A DNA stretch of 32,433 nt, taken from assembly GCA_937898195.1 (NCBI GenBank), contig CALEJD010000028.1, positions 1 through 32,433 on the forward strand, written 5' to 3'. This document shows positions 7,940 through 16,064 of the stretch, piece by piece (the stretch's first letter is position 1; every line of letters starts with the position of its first letter). The notes beneath the pieces were generated by a model. The model was not told where the DNA came from. It ran no database searches and was given only the letters and a program-made list of their open reading frames with translations. This stretch comes from an uncultured Clostridia bacterium. GTDB taxonomy: Bacteria > Bacillota > Clostridia > Oscillospirales > Acutalibacteraceae. The position numbers were made by a program, and so were the translations under genes.

Positions 7940-9961
7940 TTATTCTTCAACAGGAGCTTCAACTGCTTCTTCAGCAACCACTTCTTCAGCTTGAGCTTCT
8001 TCTGTTGCTTCTGCAACTTCTTCAACTACTGGTGGTTCAAGAAGTGCTTTGATTGAAAGGCTAACCCTCTTCTTGTCGAAGTCGATTTCCATAATCTTTG
8101 CTTTAACAACATCGCCAACTTTGAGAACTTCAGCTGGTGTGCCAATGTGTTTATAAGCGATTTGTGAAATGTGAATGAGACCATCAACGCCTGGAATAAT
8201 CTGTGCAAAAGCACCGAATGATGTAAGGCTAACAATCTTGCATTCAACTTCGCTATCAACTGGATAATCACGCTTGAGAACTTCCCATGGATTATCTTCA
8301 ACTTTCTTATAGCCAAGAGAAATCTTCTTGTTTTCTCTGTCAAGCTCTTTTACATAAACTTCAATAGCATCGCCAACTTTAACTACTTCTGATGGGTGCT
8401 TGATTCTCTGCCATGAAAGTTCAGAGATATGTACCATACCATCAACACCGCCAAGGTCAACGAATGCACCATAGTTTGTAAGGCTTCTAACTGTGCCTGT
8501 GTAAACTGCGCCTTCTGCGATGTTTGCCCAGAATGCATCAACAACTTCTGCCTTCTTTGCTGCAGCAACTTCACGAATTGAACCAACAACTTTTCTTCTC
8601 TGCTTATTAACTTCGATAATCTTGTATTCAACCTCTGTCTTGAGAAGGTCTTCAAGAGAATCGCTTCTTCTCATTTTTGCAAGTGAAGCAGGAACAAATA
8701 CTTTAATAGCACCGCTCTGAACAAATACACCTTTGTTGTCGCCAACAATACCTGTAACAACACCTGTGTGAATTGTGTCGTCAGCTTCAATGTTTTCCCA
8801 GATTGCGCCACGGTCATAAAGACGCTTTGAAAGTTTGATTGTACCTTCAACGTCATTTGTCTTCATAATGCGAAGTTTGATTTCGTCGCCAACTTTAAGC
8901 TCTGCTTTTGGGTCAGCTGATGGGTCATCGCTATATTCATCAAAAGACACATAGCCTGTGTGCTTTCTGCCGGCAACTTCAACCTGAATTTCAGTTGCTG
9001 TGAATCCAACAACAGTACCAATGACATTCTGGTCAGAACTCATACTGTTGAGTGATTCTTCAAGCATCTGCTCAAAGCCTGTCTCCTCCATATTAATTGT
9101 GTTTGTGTTTTCAAAAATCTCGGACATCGTTTTTAGTACCTCCTTAATTATACTGTCGGGAGTTGAAGCACCCGCAGTAACGCCTATTGACTGAACATCA
9201 CAAAAGGCTATGTCCAAAAGCTCTTTTGCCGTTTCAATCAAATAAGTCGGGCAATTAGGTTCGCACACGGCTTTAAGTTTTGCTGTGTTGGAACTTGTTC
9301 GGCCACCAATTATTATCATCATATCGTTTTTCTGAGATAATAACAGAGCCTCAGCCTGTCTTTCTTCGGTCGCATTACATATTGTATCAAAAATAATGGC
9401 ATTTGTATAGTGTAAATTTATATTTTTTACACATTTTTTCCATTCTTTTGTGCTAAAAGTAGTCTGAGAAACCACAATAAATGGTTTTTCAGCTTTAAAA
9501 TTGTTGTTTTTAAAAATATCTTCTAATTCTTCGCAAGAATTAAATACAAAACAATCCCCTGCGCAATAGCTTTTAATACCAACAACTTCGGGATGCTTTT
9601 TGTCACCTGCAATAAGAACTGGTAAATCACTTTTCGAATTTTCACGAACGATTTTATGTATTTTTTTTACAAAAGGACAAGTAGCGTCAGTATAATCTAG
9701 TGAATTGTTTTCGCAATATTCTAAAACGCAACGCTCAACACCGTGAGTACGGATTACAACCTTTTTATCTTTTGTTGCATTTTCTATTGAGTCAAGTATA
9801 TTAACCCCTTTGTTTTCAAGGTCTTCTATTACTTGTGGGTTATGAATTATTGGACCAAGAGTACAAACACTTACACCCTCGTCAACAAGGTCATAGAGCA
9901 TATTTACTGCTCGGTTGACACCGAAGCAGAATCCTGCTGTTTTTGCAAGAGTTATCTGCAC
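7940..9961 (-). CDS. ispH: Fusion of IspH (HMB-PP reductase) and ribosomal protein S1
   Basis: Bifunctional protein of 673 residues, a fusion known from Clostridia. Residues 1-285 are IspH, the [4Fe-4S] enzyme of the last step of the MEP isoprenoid pathway, making IPP and DMAPP. Cluster ligands Cys12 (AGFCFGVNRAV), Cys95 (DATCPFV) and Cys195 (TICNATEERQ) are present, as is the HPEV motif (123-126). After a linker come four S1 RNA-binding domains (about 309-380, 395-464, 483-552 and 567-637), the last two with the classic GAFVDL/GAFAQI and GxVHIS/GLIHIS phrases, then an acidic tail of Glu, Ala and Val (642-673). The start is GTG with GGAGG 7 nt upstream, overlapping plsC by 10 nt. An internal AAGGAGGT before Met279 could allow separate S1 synthesis. 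It is the last gene of a five-gene operon. Confidence 0.96.
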   Translation of the reverse strand: MQITLAKTAGFCFGVNRAVNMLYDLVDEGVSVCTLGPIIHNPQVIEDLENKGVNILDSIENATKDKKVVIRTHGVERCVLEYCENNSLDYTDATCPFVKKIHKIVRENSKSDLPVLIAGDKKHPEVVGIKSYCAGDCFVFNSCEELEDIFKNNNFKAEKPFIVVSQTTFSTKEWKKCVKNINLHYTNAIIFDTICNATEERQAEALLLSQKNDMMIIIGGRTSSNTAKLKAVCEPNCPTYLIETAKELLDIAFCDVQSIGVTAGASTPDSIIKEVLKTMSEIFENTNTINMEETGFEQMLEESLNSMSSDQNVIGTVVGFTATEIQVEVAGRKHTGYVSFDEYSDDPSADPKAELKVGDEIKLRIMKTNDVEGTIKLSKRLYDRGAIWENIEADDTIHTGVVTGIVGDNKGVFVQSGAIKVFVPASLAKMRRSDSLEDLLKTEVEYKIIEVNKQRRKVVGSIREVAAAKKAEVVDAFWANIAEGAVYTGTVRSLTNYGAFVDLGGVDGMVHISELSWQRIKHPSEVVKVGDAIEVYVKELDRENKKISLGYKKVEDNPWEVLKRDYPVDSEVECKIVSLTSFGAFAQIIPGVDGLIHISQIAYKHIGTPAEVLKVGDVVKAKIMEIDFDKKRVSLSIKALLEPPVVEEVAEATEEAQAEEVVAEEAVEAPVEE
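9127..9145 (-). promoter_or_regulatory. Internal ribosome binding site and ATG at the IspH/S1 junction
   Basis: Within the fusion gene the minus strand reads AAGGAGGT (9145-9138), then 10 nt, then an in-frame ATG (9127-9125) encoding Met279, exactly at the end of the IspH domain. Initiation here would give a 395-residue four-domain S1 protein without IspH. This is as good a match to anti-Shine-Dalgarno as any start in the window. Confidence 0.5.
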
Positions 9962-10599
9962 TTACATTCCTCCCAAAGAGTTTTTATCATATCCATTGTT
10001 TTTCTTGCAACTGCTTTATTTTCAGATGTTTTGCCATTATCAGTAAAGCCCATATCTTTATATTTAAAAGCTTCACCGAATTTAACAATAACCTTTGAAC
10101 CCTTTTTATTTTTATCTTCCATATATATGGCGGTTGGAATAATATCGACACCGGTTCTTCTTGCGATATAACCTACACCAGATTTAGCTTCTTTTGGTGT
10201 TCCATCAGGTGAACGTGTGCCTTCTGGGAAAATACAGAGCACTTCACCGCGCCTTATAACTTCAATAGCATAATTCAGCGCATTCTTATCCCCTATACCA
10301 CGCACAATAGGAAAACCGTTTAAACTTCTTATTGCTTTGTTAAGAAGCGGATTTTTAAATAATTCTGCTTTTGCTATGTAATATAAAAGTCTTTTTGATG
10401 CCATAGCAACAAACAATGGGTCAAATTCTGTTACATGGTTTGGTGCGATAATGAAAGCATCAGTTCTGTCAATGTTTTCAAGACCTTCAAACTCAACCTT
10501 ATAATAAGTTTTACAAAACAAGTTACCGACTGGTCTGATGACATTCATCATCTTTTGCTTTTTAAAATTTGTATAATCAAATTTTGGAGTTATAGGCAT
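9952..10599 (-). CDS. plsC: 1-acyl-sn-glycerol-3-phosphate acyltransferase (PlsC family)
   Basis: Acylates lysophosphatidic acid to phosphatidic acid at the cytoplasmic membrane face, an early step of phospholipid synthesis. The 215 residues match the short PlsC form. Motif I NHVTEFDP provides His55 and Asp60 (the HX4D pair), motif III FPEGTRSPDG lies at 124-133, and GFPIVRG (95-101) lies between them. The ATG at 10599 follows directly after the TAA of cmk, so translation is coupled, and the gene overlaps ispH-S1 by 10 nt. The order cmk, plsC, ispH-S1 is common in Clostridia. The precise acceptor is inferred from the family. Confidence 0.93.
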   Translation of the reverse strand: MPITPKFDYTNFKKQKMMNVIRPVGNLFCKTYYKVEFEGLENIDRTDAFIIAPNHVTEFDPLFVAMASKRLLYYIAKAELFKNPLLNKAIRSLNGFPIVRGIGDKNALNYAIEVIRRGEVLCIFPEGTRSPDGTPKEAKSGVGYIARRTGVDIIPTAIYMEDKNKKGSKVIVKFGEAFKYKDMGFTDNGKTSENKAVARKTMDMIKTLWEECKCR

Positions 10600-11262
10600 T
10601 TAAATCTTCTCCTCAACTGTTTTAACAATCGTATTAATTGACTCTTCAAGAGTCATACCTGTTGTGTTAACGATTACAGAATCTTCTGCTGGTTTAAGTG
10701 GTGCAATTTCACGATGAGAATCGTTATAATCACGCACTTTTAAATCTTCAAGAACTTCTTCAAATGTAACATTACTACCCTTTTCAATAAGTTCTTTATA
10801 TCTTCTCATTGCTCTTTCTTCTGGGTCAGCTGTAAGGAAAATTTTCACTTGAGCATTTGGAAGAACAACTGTACCGATATCTCTGCCATCCATAAGACAA
10901 TTATTCTTTGCGGCAATATCTCTTTGAAGGTCAAATAAGAAAGCTCTGACTGATGGGATTGCTGATACATTTGATGCAGCCATTGAAGCTTCTGGAAGTC
11001 TGATTTCAGTTGAAACATCATCACCATTCAAGAATACATGCTGAACGCCATCAATAAATTTAAGTTCAACTGTAATATCTTTCAAAATAGCGCCTACGCC
11101 ATCAACATCAGTTGTAACAATAGAGTTTCTTAAACAATAAACTCCGACTGCTCTGTAAAGAGCCCCTGTGTCAACATAAATATAGCCTAATTTTTGTGCT
11201 GCTGCACGAGCAACTGTACTTTTGCCAGCACCTGCTGGTCCATCAATGGCAACATTAATCAT
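10600..11262 (-). CDS. cmk: (d)CMP kinase
   Basis: Phosphorylates CMP and dCMP with ATP, feeding pyrimidine nucleotide pools. The 220 residues are the usual length. The P-loop DGPAGAGKST occupies about residues 7-16, and LMDGRDIGTVVLPNA and FLTADPEERAMRRYKE are the conserved CMP-binding and lid signatures. The C-terminal phrase VRDYNDSHREIAPLKPAEDS is also typical. AAGGGGAT precedes the ATG. The gene lies 27 nt downstream of the flavoprotein gene and its stop codon abuts the plsC start. Confidence 0.97.
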   Translation of the reverse strand: MINVAIDGPAGAGKSTVARAAAQKLGYIYVDTGALYRAVGVYCLRNSIVTTDVDGVGAILKDITVELKFIDGVQHVFLNGDDVSTEIRLPEASMAASNVSAIPSVRAFLFDLQRDIAAKNNCLMDGRDIGTVVLPNAQVKIFLTADPEERAMRRYKELIEKGSNVTFEEVLEDLKVRDYNDSHREIAPLKPAEDSVIVNTTGMTLEESINTIVKTVEEKI

Positions 11263-11289
11263 AAAATATATCCCCTTTTTATAAAATTC

Positions 11290-12534
11290 TTAATAATTTT
11301 CTACTGCACTTTTACCTGCTAATTGCCCTGTTGAAAATGCAATCTGCAAGTTAAAGCCACCTGTATACCCATCACAGTCAATGACTTCACCTGCAAAATA
11401 AAGTCCTTTGCAGATTTTACTCTCCATAGTCTTTGGATTAATTTCGCTAATTTTAACGCCACCCGATGTAACGATTGCTTCAGATATATCATTAAAATCC
11501 ATAACTGTAAGTTTAATTCCCTTGATTACATCAATAAGAGCTTTTCTCATATCTTTTGTAATTTGATTTGCTTTTTCTGATGGTTTTATATGAGCCATTT
11601 TAAGTATCGGCACAATCAATGATTTAGGCACAAGCAAGGCAAGTATATTTGATATTGATTTATTACTGTTGTCTGCAAAATCTCTCAAAATTCGTGCATC
11701 TAATTTTTCGTGATTTAAAGCAGGTTTCAAGTCAATATAAATTTCATATCGTGCTTTTTCCATATTGCGCATATGAGCACTTGCTGATAAAATCATTGGT
11801 CCTGACACGCCAAAATGGGTAAAAAGCATTTCACCGAAATCGTCATATATTTCTTTCTTTTTCTGTGTATCAACGACACGGATTGCTACATTTTTCAACG
11901 AAAGCCCCATACAGTCGCTACAAAGACCTTCACGGCAAACAAGTGCTGAAAGTGATGGGCGAAGTTCTGTTATTGTGTGACCCACACTTTTAGCAAACTC
12001 GTATCCATCACCACTTGAGCCTGTTTTGGGATAAGAAAGTCCACCAGTTGCAACGATTACAGCATCAGCAAAATGCTTATTGCCGAATTCAGTTTCTACA
12101 CCACGAATTTCATTATTTTCACAAATAAGTTTTATAACTCTTTCAGTTTTTCTTTGAACTTTATTTGTAGTTATATATTTATTTAAAGCATCAACGATAT
12201 CAACCGCTTTATCACTTACAGGAAAAACTCTGTTACCACGTTCAACTTTAAGTGGTACACCATAACTTTCAAAAAAATCTATTGTATCTTGCGAATTAAA
12301 CGAAGAGAAAGCACCATATAAAAATCGACCATTACCGGGAATGTTTGAAATAAACTCCTGAGTATCCGTAACATTGTTTGTTACATTGCATCTACCCTTG
12401 CCCGTAATCATAACTTTTCGTGCTATTTTTTCATTTCGTTCAAGCAAAACTACTTCTGCACCATTTTGTGCAGCTACACCCGCAGCCATTGTCCCTGCTG
12501 CACCTGCGCCTATTACTATTACTTTTCTACTCAT
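11290..12534 (-). CDS. HI0933/BaiN-like FAD-dependent oxidoreductase
   Basis: A 414-residue flavoprotein of the HI0933 family, labelled in databases as aminoacetone oxidase family or BaiN-like. The N-terminal dinucleotide-binding motif GAGAAGTMAAG (8-18) and ERNEKIARKVMITGKGRCNV bind FAD. The C-terminal signature FAGEVIDCDGYTGGFNLQIA closes the FAD site. The actual substrate in most bacteria is unknown; a few homologues reduce bile-acid intermediates, so that activity should not be assumed. The ATG overlaps the RpiR regulator stop by 8 nt, which implies translational coupling, and the gene lies upstream of cmk as in many Clostridia. Confidence 0.92.
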   Translation of the reverse strand: MSRKVIVIGAGAAGTMAAGVAAQNGAEVVLLERNEKIARKVMITGKGRCNVTNNVTDTQEFISNIPGNGRFLYGAFSSFNSQDTIDFFESYGVPLKVERGNRVFPVSDKAVDIVDALNKYITTNKVQRKTERVIKLICENNEIRGVETEFGNKHFADAVIVATGGLSYPKTGSSGDGYEFAKSVGHTITELRPSLSALVCREGLCSDCMGLSLKNVAIRVVDTQKKKEIYDDFGEMLFTHFGVSGPMILSASAHMRNMEKARYEIYIDLKPALNHEKLDARILRDFADNSNKSISNILALLVPKSLIVPILKMAHIKPSEKANQITKDMRKALIDVIKGIKLTVMDFNDISEAIVTSGGVKISEINPKTMESKICKGLYFAGEVIDCDGYTGGFNLQIAFSTGQLAGKSAVENY

Positions 12535-13402
12535 TATTTACACCATCTGCTTTATCATAAACCTGATATTCATCCCAAATGCTTTCAAGTTTGTTAAAGT
12601 TGTTATAAACTTCTTCGCGACGGCTGAATGTTACAGCAACAACAAGTGCATTGATAAGACTTAAAGGCGCTACCAATGAGTCAACCACAGACACCATATC
12701 ACTTTTTGCAACGAGAAGTGTGTCAGCATATTCTGCTATTGGTGATTCATCTGAATCTGTTATTGCAATTATTTTAGTACCACGGTCATTTATAAAACGT
12801 AAAGCATTGATTGTTTGTTTTGAATATCGTGGAAAACTGATTGCAACGCAAACATCATCTTCACCAATTCTAAACATCTGTTCAAACATTTCACTTGCAC
12901 TTGAAGTATCAACTAAAACTACGTTTTCAAAAACAGGATTTAAATAGAAATAAAGGAAACTTGCAAGCGCTGCTGAACTTCTTACACCAAGAATATAAAT
13001 TCTTTTTGCGCTATTTATTGTTTCAACTGCTTTCGAAAATTCGGAACTTGAAACGCTATCAAGAGTTTTGCGAATTAATTCAATATCACCATTAAGCACT
13101 TTTTTAATAGCATCTTGCTCGCCAATAAGGTTGCTTGAAACTTCCATTCTTTGGACTGCTGTAAGCTTTGATTTAATCATTCTCTGCAATTCTTTTTGAA
13201 GCTCAGGATAACCTTTAAAACCAATTTCAGTTGCAAATCGCACAACAGTTGACTCACTGACACCAACTGTTTCGCCAAGTTTTGATGCTGTCATAAAAGC
13301 GGCTTTATCATAATTATCTGTAATATATTGAACGAGTTTTTTATGACCTTTTGAAAGTTTTTTATCTGTCAAATCAACTTTTGACAAAATGAAATTTTTC
13401 AT
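12527..13402 (-). CDS. MurR/RpiR family transcriptional regulator
   Basis: A 291-residue DNA-binding regulator that normally senses a sugar phosphate. The N-terminal helix-turn-helix domain (about 1-77) contains the family signature VSESTVVRFATEIGFKGYPE. The C-terminal SIS domain (about 120-250) contains YILGVRSSAALASF, VAISFPRYSKQTINAL and IAITDSDESPIAEYAD. The ATG at 13402 is chosen because GGGGTGA lies about 8 nt upstream; the in-frame TTG at 13408 is too close to it. It is the first gene of the operon with the flavoprotein, cmk, plsC and ispH-S1. Whether it controls this operon or a distant sugar locus cannot be told. Confidence 0.93.
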   Translation of the reverse strand: MKNFILSKVDLTDKKLSKGHKKLVQYITDNYDKAAFMTASKLGETVGVSESTVVRFATEIGFKGYPELQKELQRMIKSKLTAVQRMEVSSNLIGEQDAIKKVLNGDIELIRKTLDSVSSSEFSKAVETINSAKRIYILGVRSSAALASFLYFYLNPVFENVVLVDTSSASEMFEQMFRIGEDDVCVAISFPRYSKQTINALRFINDRGTKIIAITDSDESPIAEYADTLLVAKSDMVSVVDSLVAPLSLINALVVAVTFSRREEVYNNFNKLESIWDEYQVYDKADGVNNE

Positions 13403-13440
13403 TCTCAAATCACCCCGAATAATAAATTATTCACTAAATA

Positions 13441-13469
13441 AATATACAATTTTTGCAAGAAAAAAGCAA
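13441..13469 (-). promoter_or_regulatory. Promoter of the rpiR-flavoprotein-cmk-plsC-ispH operon
   Basis: Minus-strand TTGCTT (13469-13464), 17-bp spacer, TATATT (13446-13441), about 40 bp upstream of the regulator start codon. No strong terminator separates it from tmcAL. Confidence 0.6.
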
Positions 13470-13494
13470 GCGATTTTGCAAGTTTTCCTGCATT

Positions 13495-14673
13495 TTACTG
13501 CATTTTTATTGGTGCGAACTTCATTTCAGTTGAACAAGACTCAGAATTGTGCAAAATTAAATTATAAAAATCGGTTGATTTGTTTTCTAATTCAAAAACT
13601 CTATTTGCGTTTTTTGATTCAAGATTTACTATATCAAAATACACAGCAACAAATGGCAACTTACTTTTTTTTGCCAACTCGCCCATTTTACTGCTTACTT
13701 TTGTGTTAAAGCCTAAAACTCTACAATATGGTGGTGCGATTTCAAGGTCAGTAGATTTTACATCAAGAATTGTTGATAGCACGGCTCTTTTAATTCTTGT
13801 ATGTGTATATCTTTTCGTTTTGATTTCATCATAAAGTTTTGAAAGTTGGGTATTATTTTTTACAGCAGATTTAATTCTATTATCCAAACCTTCGCCAATA
13901 TTGGCAACATCGGTTAAATCGTCGCCAAGTTTTGAGCGCATAATACTGAATGCTGCTAAATCAAGCTTATCTGTTGAAACATATTTACCTTTTTTTATGT
14001 CTTCATTATATAAATCTAATAAATAATCTGGAATGAATTTTTCGAATGACTCATTATTGCAAATTAGTTGTCTTATGTGAGTCGCAGATGCAAATTCATC
14101 AATAGCTTCAATATCGTTATAACCTGCACCTTTTCGGTTAACTATTATTGGTTTGATTTTAGCATTTAGTTTTCGAATCGCTTTGATATATTCAATAGCA
14201 AGAATATTATTAGGTGTTGAAATATCATAAGCAATGTTAAACTTATCAAAAGCCATTTGACGAGCCATAGGAAAACTTACACCATCGTTATAATGTTTTT
14301 TAACTTCATCATTAAAATCATCTTTCATTAAAATATCGACTGCTTTATTAAGTGATTCAACATCAGCATTCTCTGTTCCAAAAGCGATTTTATCACAGCC
14401 AAAATCGGAAAGAATCTTAACTGCATTAAATGCGAAATATTCTGCAGATGCACTGGCATAAATGAATGGTAATTCGAGAACAATATCAATACCACTTAAT
14501 AGTGCTGCTTTAACTCTTGTTTCTTTTTGAAAAATTGCTGGTTCTCCCCTTTGGACAAAATTGCCACTCATCACAGCCACAACAATATCGTTTTCAGTTT
14601 TAACTGAGTCAATTAAATATTTGTGTCCGTTATGAAAAGGATTAAACTCGCAAACAATACCGATTACTGACAT
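13495..14673 (-). CDS. tmcAL: tRNA(Met) cytidine acetate ligase TmcAL
   Basis: Forms N4-acetylcytidine at the wobble position of elongator tRNA-Met from acetate and ATP, improving AUG decoding. The 392-residue length fits the family (formerly YlbM). The N-terminal nucleotidyltransferase fold shows GIVCEFNPFHNGHKYLI, with the HxGH motif (HNGH), and AVMSGNFVQRGEPA, the second conserved block. SATHIRQLI is a further family signature. The ATG at 14673 is chosen since GAGGTT lies just upstream; the GTG at 14685 precedes that site. It is divergent from the acetate kinase gene, which shares acetate and ATP as substrates. Confidence 0.95.
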   Translation of the reverse strand: MSVIGIVCEFNPFHNGHKYLIDSVKTENDIVVAVMSGNFVQRGEPAIFQKETRVKAALLSGIDIVLELPFIYASASAEYFAFNAVKILSDFGCDKIAFGTENADVESLNKAVDILMKDDFNDEVKKHYNDGVSFPMARQMAFDKFNIAYDISTPNNILAIEYIKAIRKLNAKIKPIIVNRKGAGYNDIEAIDEFASATHIRQLICNNESFEKFIPDYLLDLYNEDIKKGKYVSTDKLDLAAFSIMRSKLGDDLTDVANIGEGLDNRIKSAVKNNTQLSKLYDEIKTKRYTHTRIKRAVLSTILDVKSTDLEIAPPYCRVLGFNTKVSSKMGELAKKSKLPFVAVYFDIVNLESKNANRVFELENKSTDFYNLILHNSESCSTEMKFAPIKMQ

Positions 14674-14702
14674 AAATAACCTCACTAAATGAAGAAAATT
14701 AC

Positions 14703-14731
14703 TTGAAATTAAATAAATACAAGTATATAAT
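14703..14731 (+). promoter_or_regulatory. Promoter of ackA
   Basis: TTGAAA (14703-14708), 17-bp spacer, TATAAT (14726-14731): a near-consensus SigA promoter ending 55 bp before the ackA ATG. GGAGG at 14772-14776 is the ribosome binding site. Confidence 0.85.
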
Positions 14732-14786
14732 AATATAGATTTGATTTTACTTCAAGAAAAAAGTAAAAAACGGAGGAAAATGAATA

Positions 14787-16013
14787 ATGAAAATTCTCGT
14801 TATTAACGCAGGTAGTTCTTCACTTAAATATCAGCTTATTGATATGACAAATGAAGAAGTTATCGCAAAAGGTATTTGCGAAAGAGTTGGTTCTGATAAC
14901 GCTTGTATCAGTTTCAAAACTCCTGACGGCAAAAAAGTTGAGTACGAAGTTCCAATGAAGAACCACACTGCTGCATTTGCAGAAGTTAAGAAAGTTCTTA
15001 CTGAGGGCGATTACAAAGTTATTGACGACATCAGCGAAATTACAGCAGTTGGTCACCGTGTTGTTCAAGGTGGCGCTCTCTTCAACAAGAGTATGCTTGT
15101 AACTGATGAAGTTATCAAAGGTATTGAAGAATTGTGTGCATTGGCCCCTCTTCACAACCCAGCTCATATTCAGGGTATCAATGCAAGTATTGAACTCTTT
15201 GGCAAAGATGTTCCACAGGTTACAGTATTTGACAATGCTTTCCACAGCACAATGCCAGCAGAAGCATACACATTCCCTGTTCCTTATGAATTCTATGAAA
15301 AATATCAGGTTCGTAAATATGGTTTCCACGGTACATCACACCGTTTCGTAAGTGCAAGATGTGCAGAAGTTATGGGCAAGAATATTGAAGACCTTAAAAT
15401 TGTTACTTGTCACCTTGGCAACGGCTCATCAATTACAGCTGTTAAGGGTGGTAAGGTAATCGACACAACAATGGGACTTACTCCACTTGATGGTCTTATT
15501 ATGGGTACTCGTTGCGGCGCTGTTGACCCATCTGCAATTCTTTATATTATGGAAAAAGAAAATCTTTCTGTTAAAGAAATGGATACTCTTCTTAACAAGA
15601 AATCAGGTATTCTTGGTATTTCAGGTCTTTCATCAGACGACCGTGATGTTAAAGCAGAAGCAGCTTCAAACGAAAAAGGTCTTGGCGAACGTTGTGCACT
15701 TGCGAGAAACATTCTTGCATATCAGATTAAGAGATATATCGGTGCTTATACTGCTGCAATGGATGGTATCGACGCTATCGTATTCACAGGTGGTATCGGT
15801 GAAAACGCTGACGATATTCGCGCAAAGGTTTGTAAAGAGCTTACATTCCTTGGAATCGAAATTGACGAAGAATATGGCAAGACACTTGTTAAGGGTGCTG
15901 AAGGCGAACTTTCAACAGCAAACTCAAAGGTTAAAGTTTATGTTCTTCCTACAAATGAAGAGCTTGTTATTGCAAGAGATACAAGAGATATCGTAAATTC
16001 ACTTAATAAATAA
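14787..16013 (+). CDS. ackA: Acetate kinase
   Basis: Reversibly converts acetyl phosphate and ADP to acetate and ATP, a main energy-yielding step of anaerobic fermentation. The 408 residues show all signatures: INAGSSSLKYQL at the N-terminus, GHRVVQGG, FDNAFHSTMP, KYGFHGTSHRFV, VTCHLGNGSSI, the phosphate-region GLTPLDGLIMGTRCG and FTGGIGENA near the C-terminus. The ATG at 14787 has GGAGG 10 nt upstream; an overlapping upstream ATG at 14780 is out of frame. The gene has a strong promoter and terminator of its own, and no phosphotransacetylase gene is adjacent. Its codon use is noticeably cleaner than that of its neighbours, as expected for a highly expressed gene. Confidence 0.98.
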   Translation: MKILVINAGSSSLKYQLIDMTNEEVIAKGICERVGSDNACISFKTPDGKKVEYEVPMKNHTAAFAEVKKVLTEGDYKVIDDISEITAVGHRVVQGGALFNKSMLVTDEVIKGIEELCALAPLHNPAHIQGINASIELFGKDVPQVTVFDNAFHSTMPAEAYTFPVPYEFYEKYQVRKYGFHGTSHRFVSARCAEVMGKNIEDLKIVTCHLGNGSSITAVKGGKVIDTTMGLTPLDGLIMGTRCGAVDPSAILYIMEKENLSVKEMDTLLNKKSGILGISGLSSDDRDVKAEAASNEKGLGERCALARNILAYQIKRYIGAYTAAMDGIDAIVFTGGIGENADDIRAKVCKELTFLGIEIDEEYGKTLVKGAEGELSTANSKVKVYVLPTNEELVIARDTRDIVNSLNK

Positions 16014-16032
16014 TTGAATTAAATAAAAGATT

Positions 16033-16060
16033 AAGCCGTGCTTTTCAGCACGGCTTTTTT
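16033..16060 (+). terminator. Terminator of ackA
   Basis: Nine-bp stem AAGCCGTGC/GCACGGCTT with a TTTTCA loop, ending in a six-T run. The stem also lies right after the stop of the opposing GH18 gene and could serve that strand, though its T tract there is interrupted (AATCTTTTATTT). Confidence 0.93.
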
Positions 16061-16064
16061 GTGT

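Noticed and set aside
13409..13494. Terminator between tmcAL and the RpiR operon
   Set aside because: Only a 4-bp GCAA/TTGC stem precedes the T run, too weak to call; tmcAL transcripts may read into the operon.
14820..15329. 169-residue frame antisense to ackA
   Set aside because: Long antisense frame produced by the biased codon use of the highly expressed ackA gene; no ribosome binding site and low-complexity Cys/Asn/Phe content.
15487..15996. 169-residue frame in another register of ackA
   Set aside because: Shadow of the ackA frame, Leu/Phe/Gln-rich, with no initiation signal.
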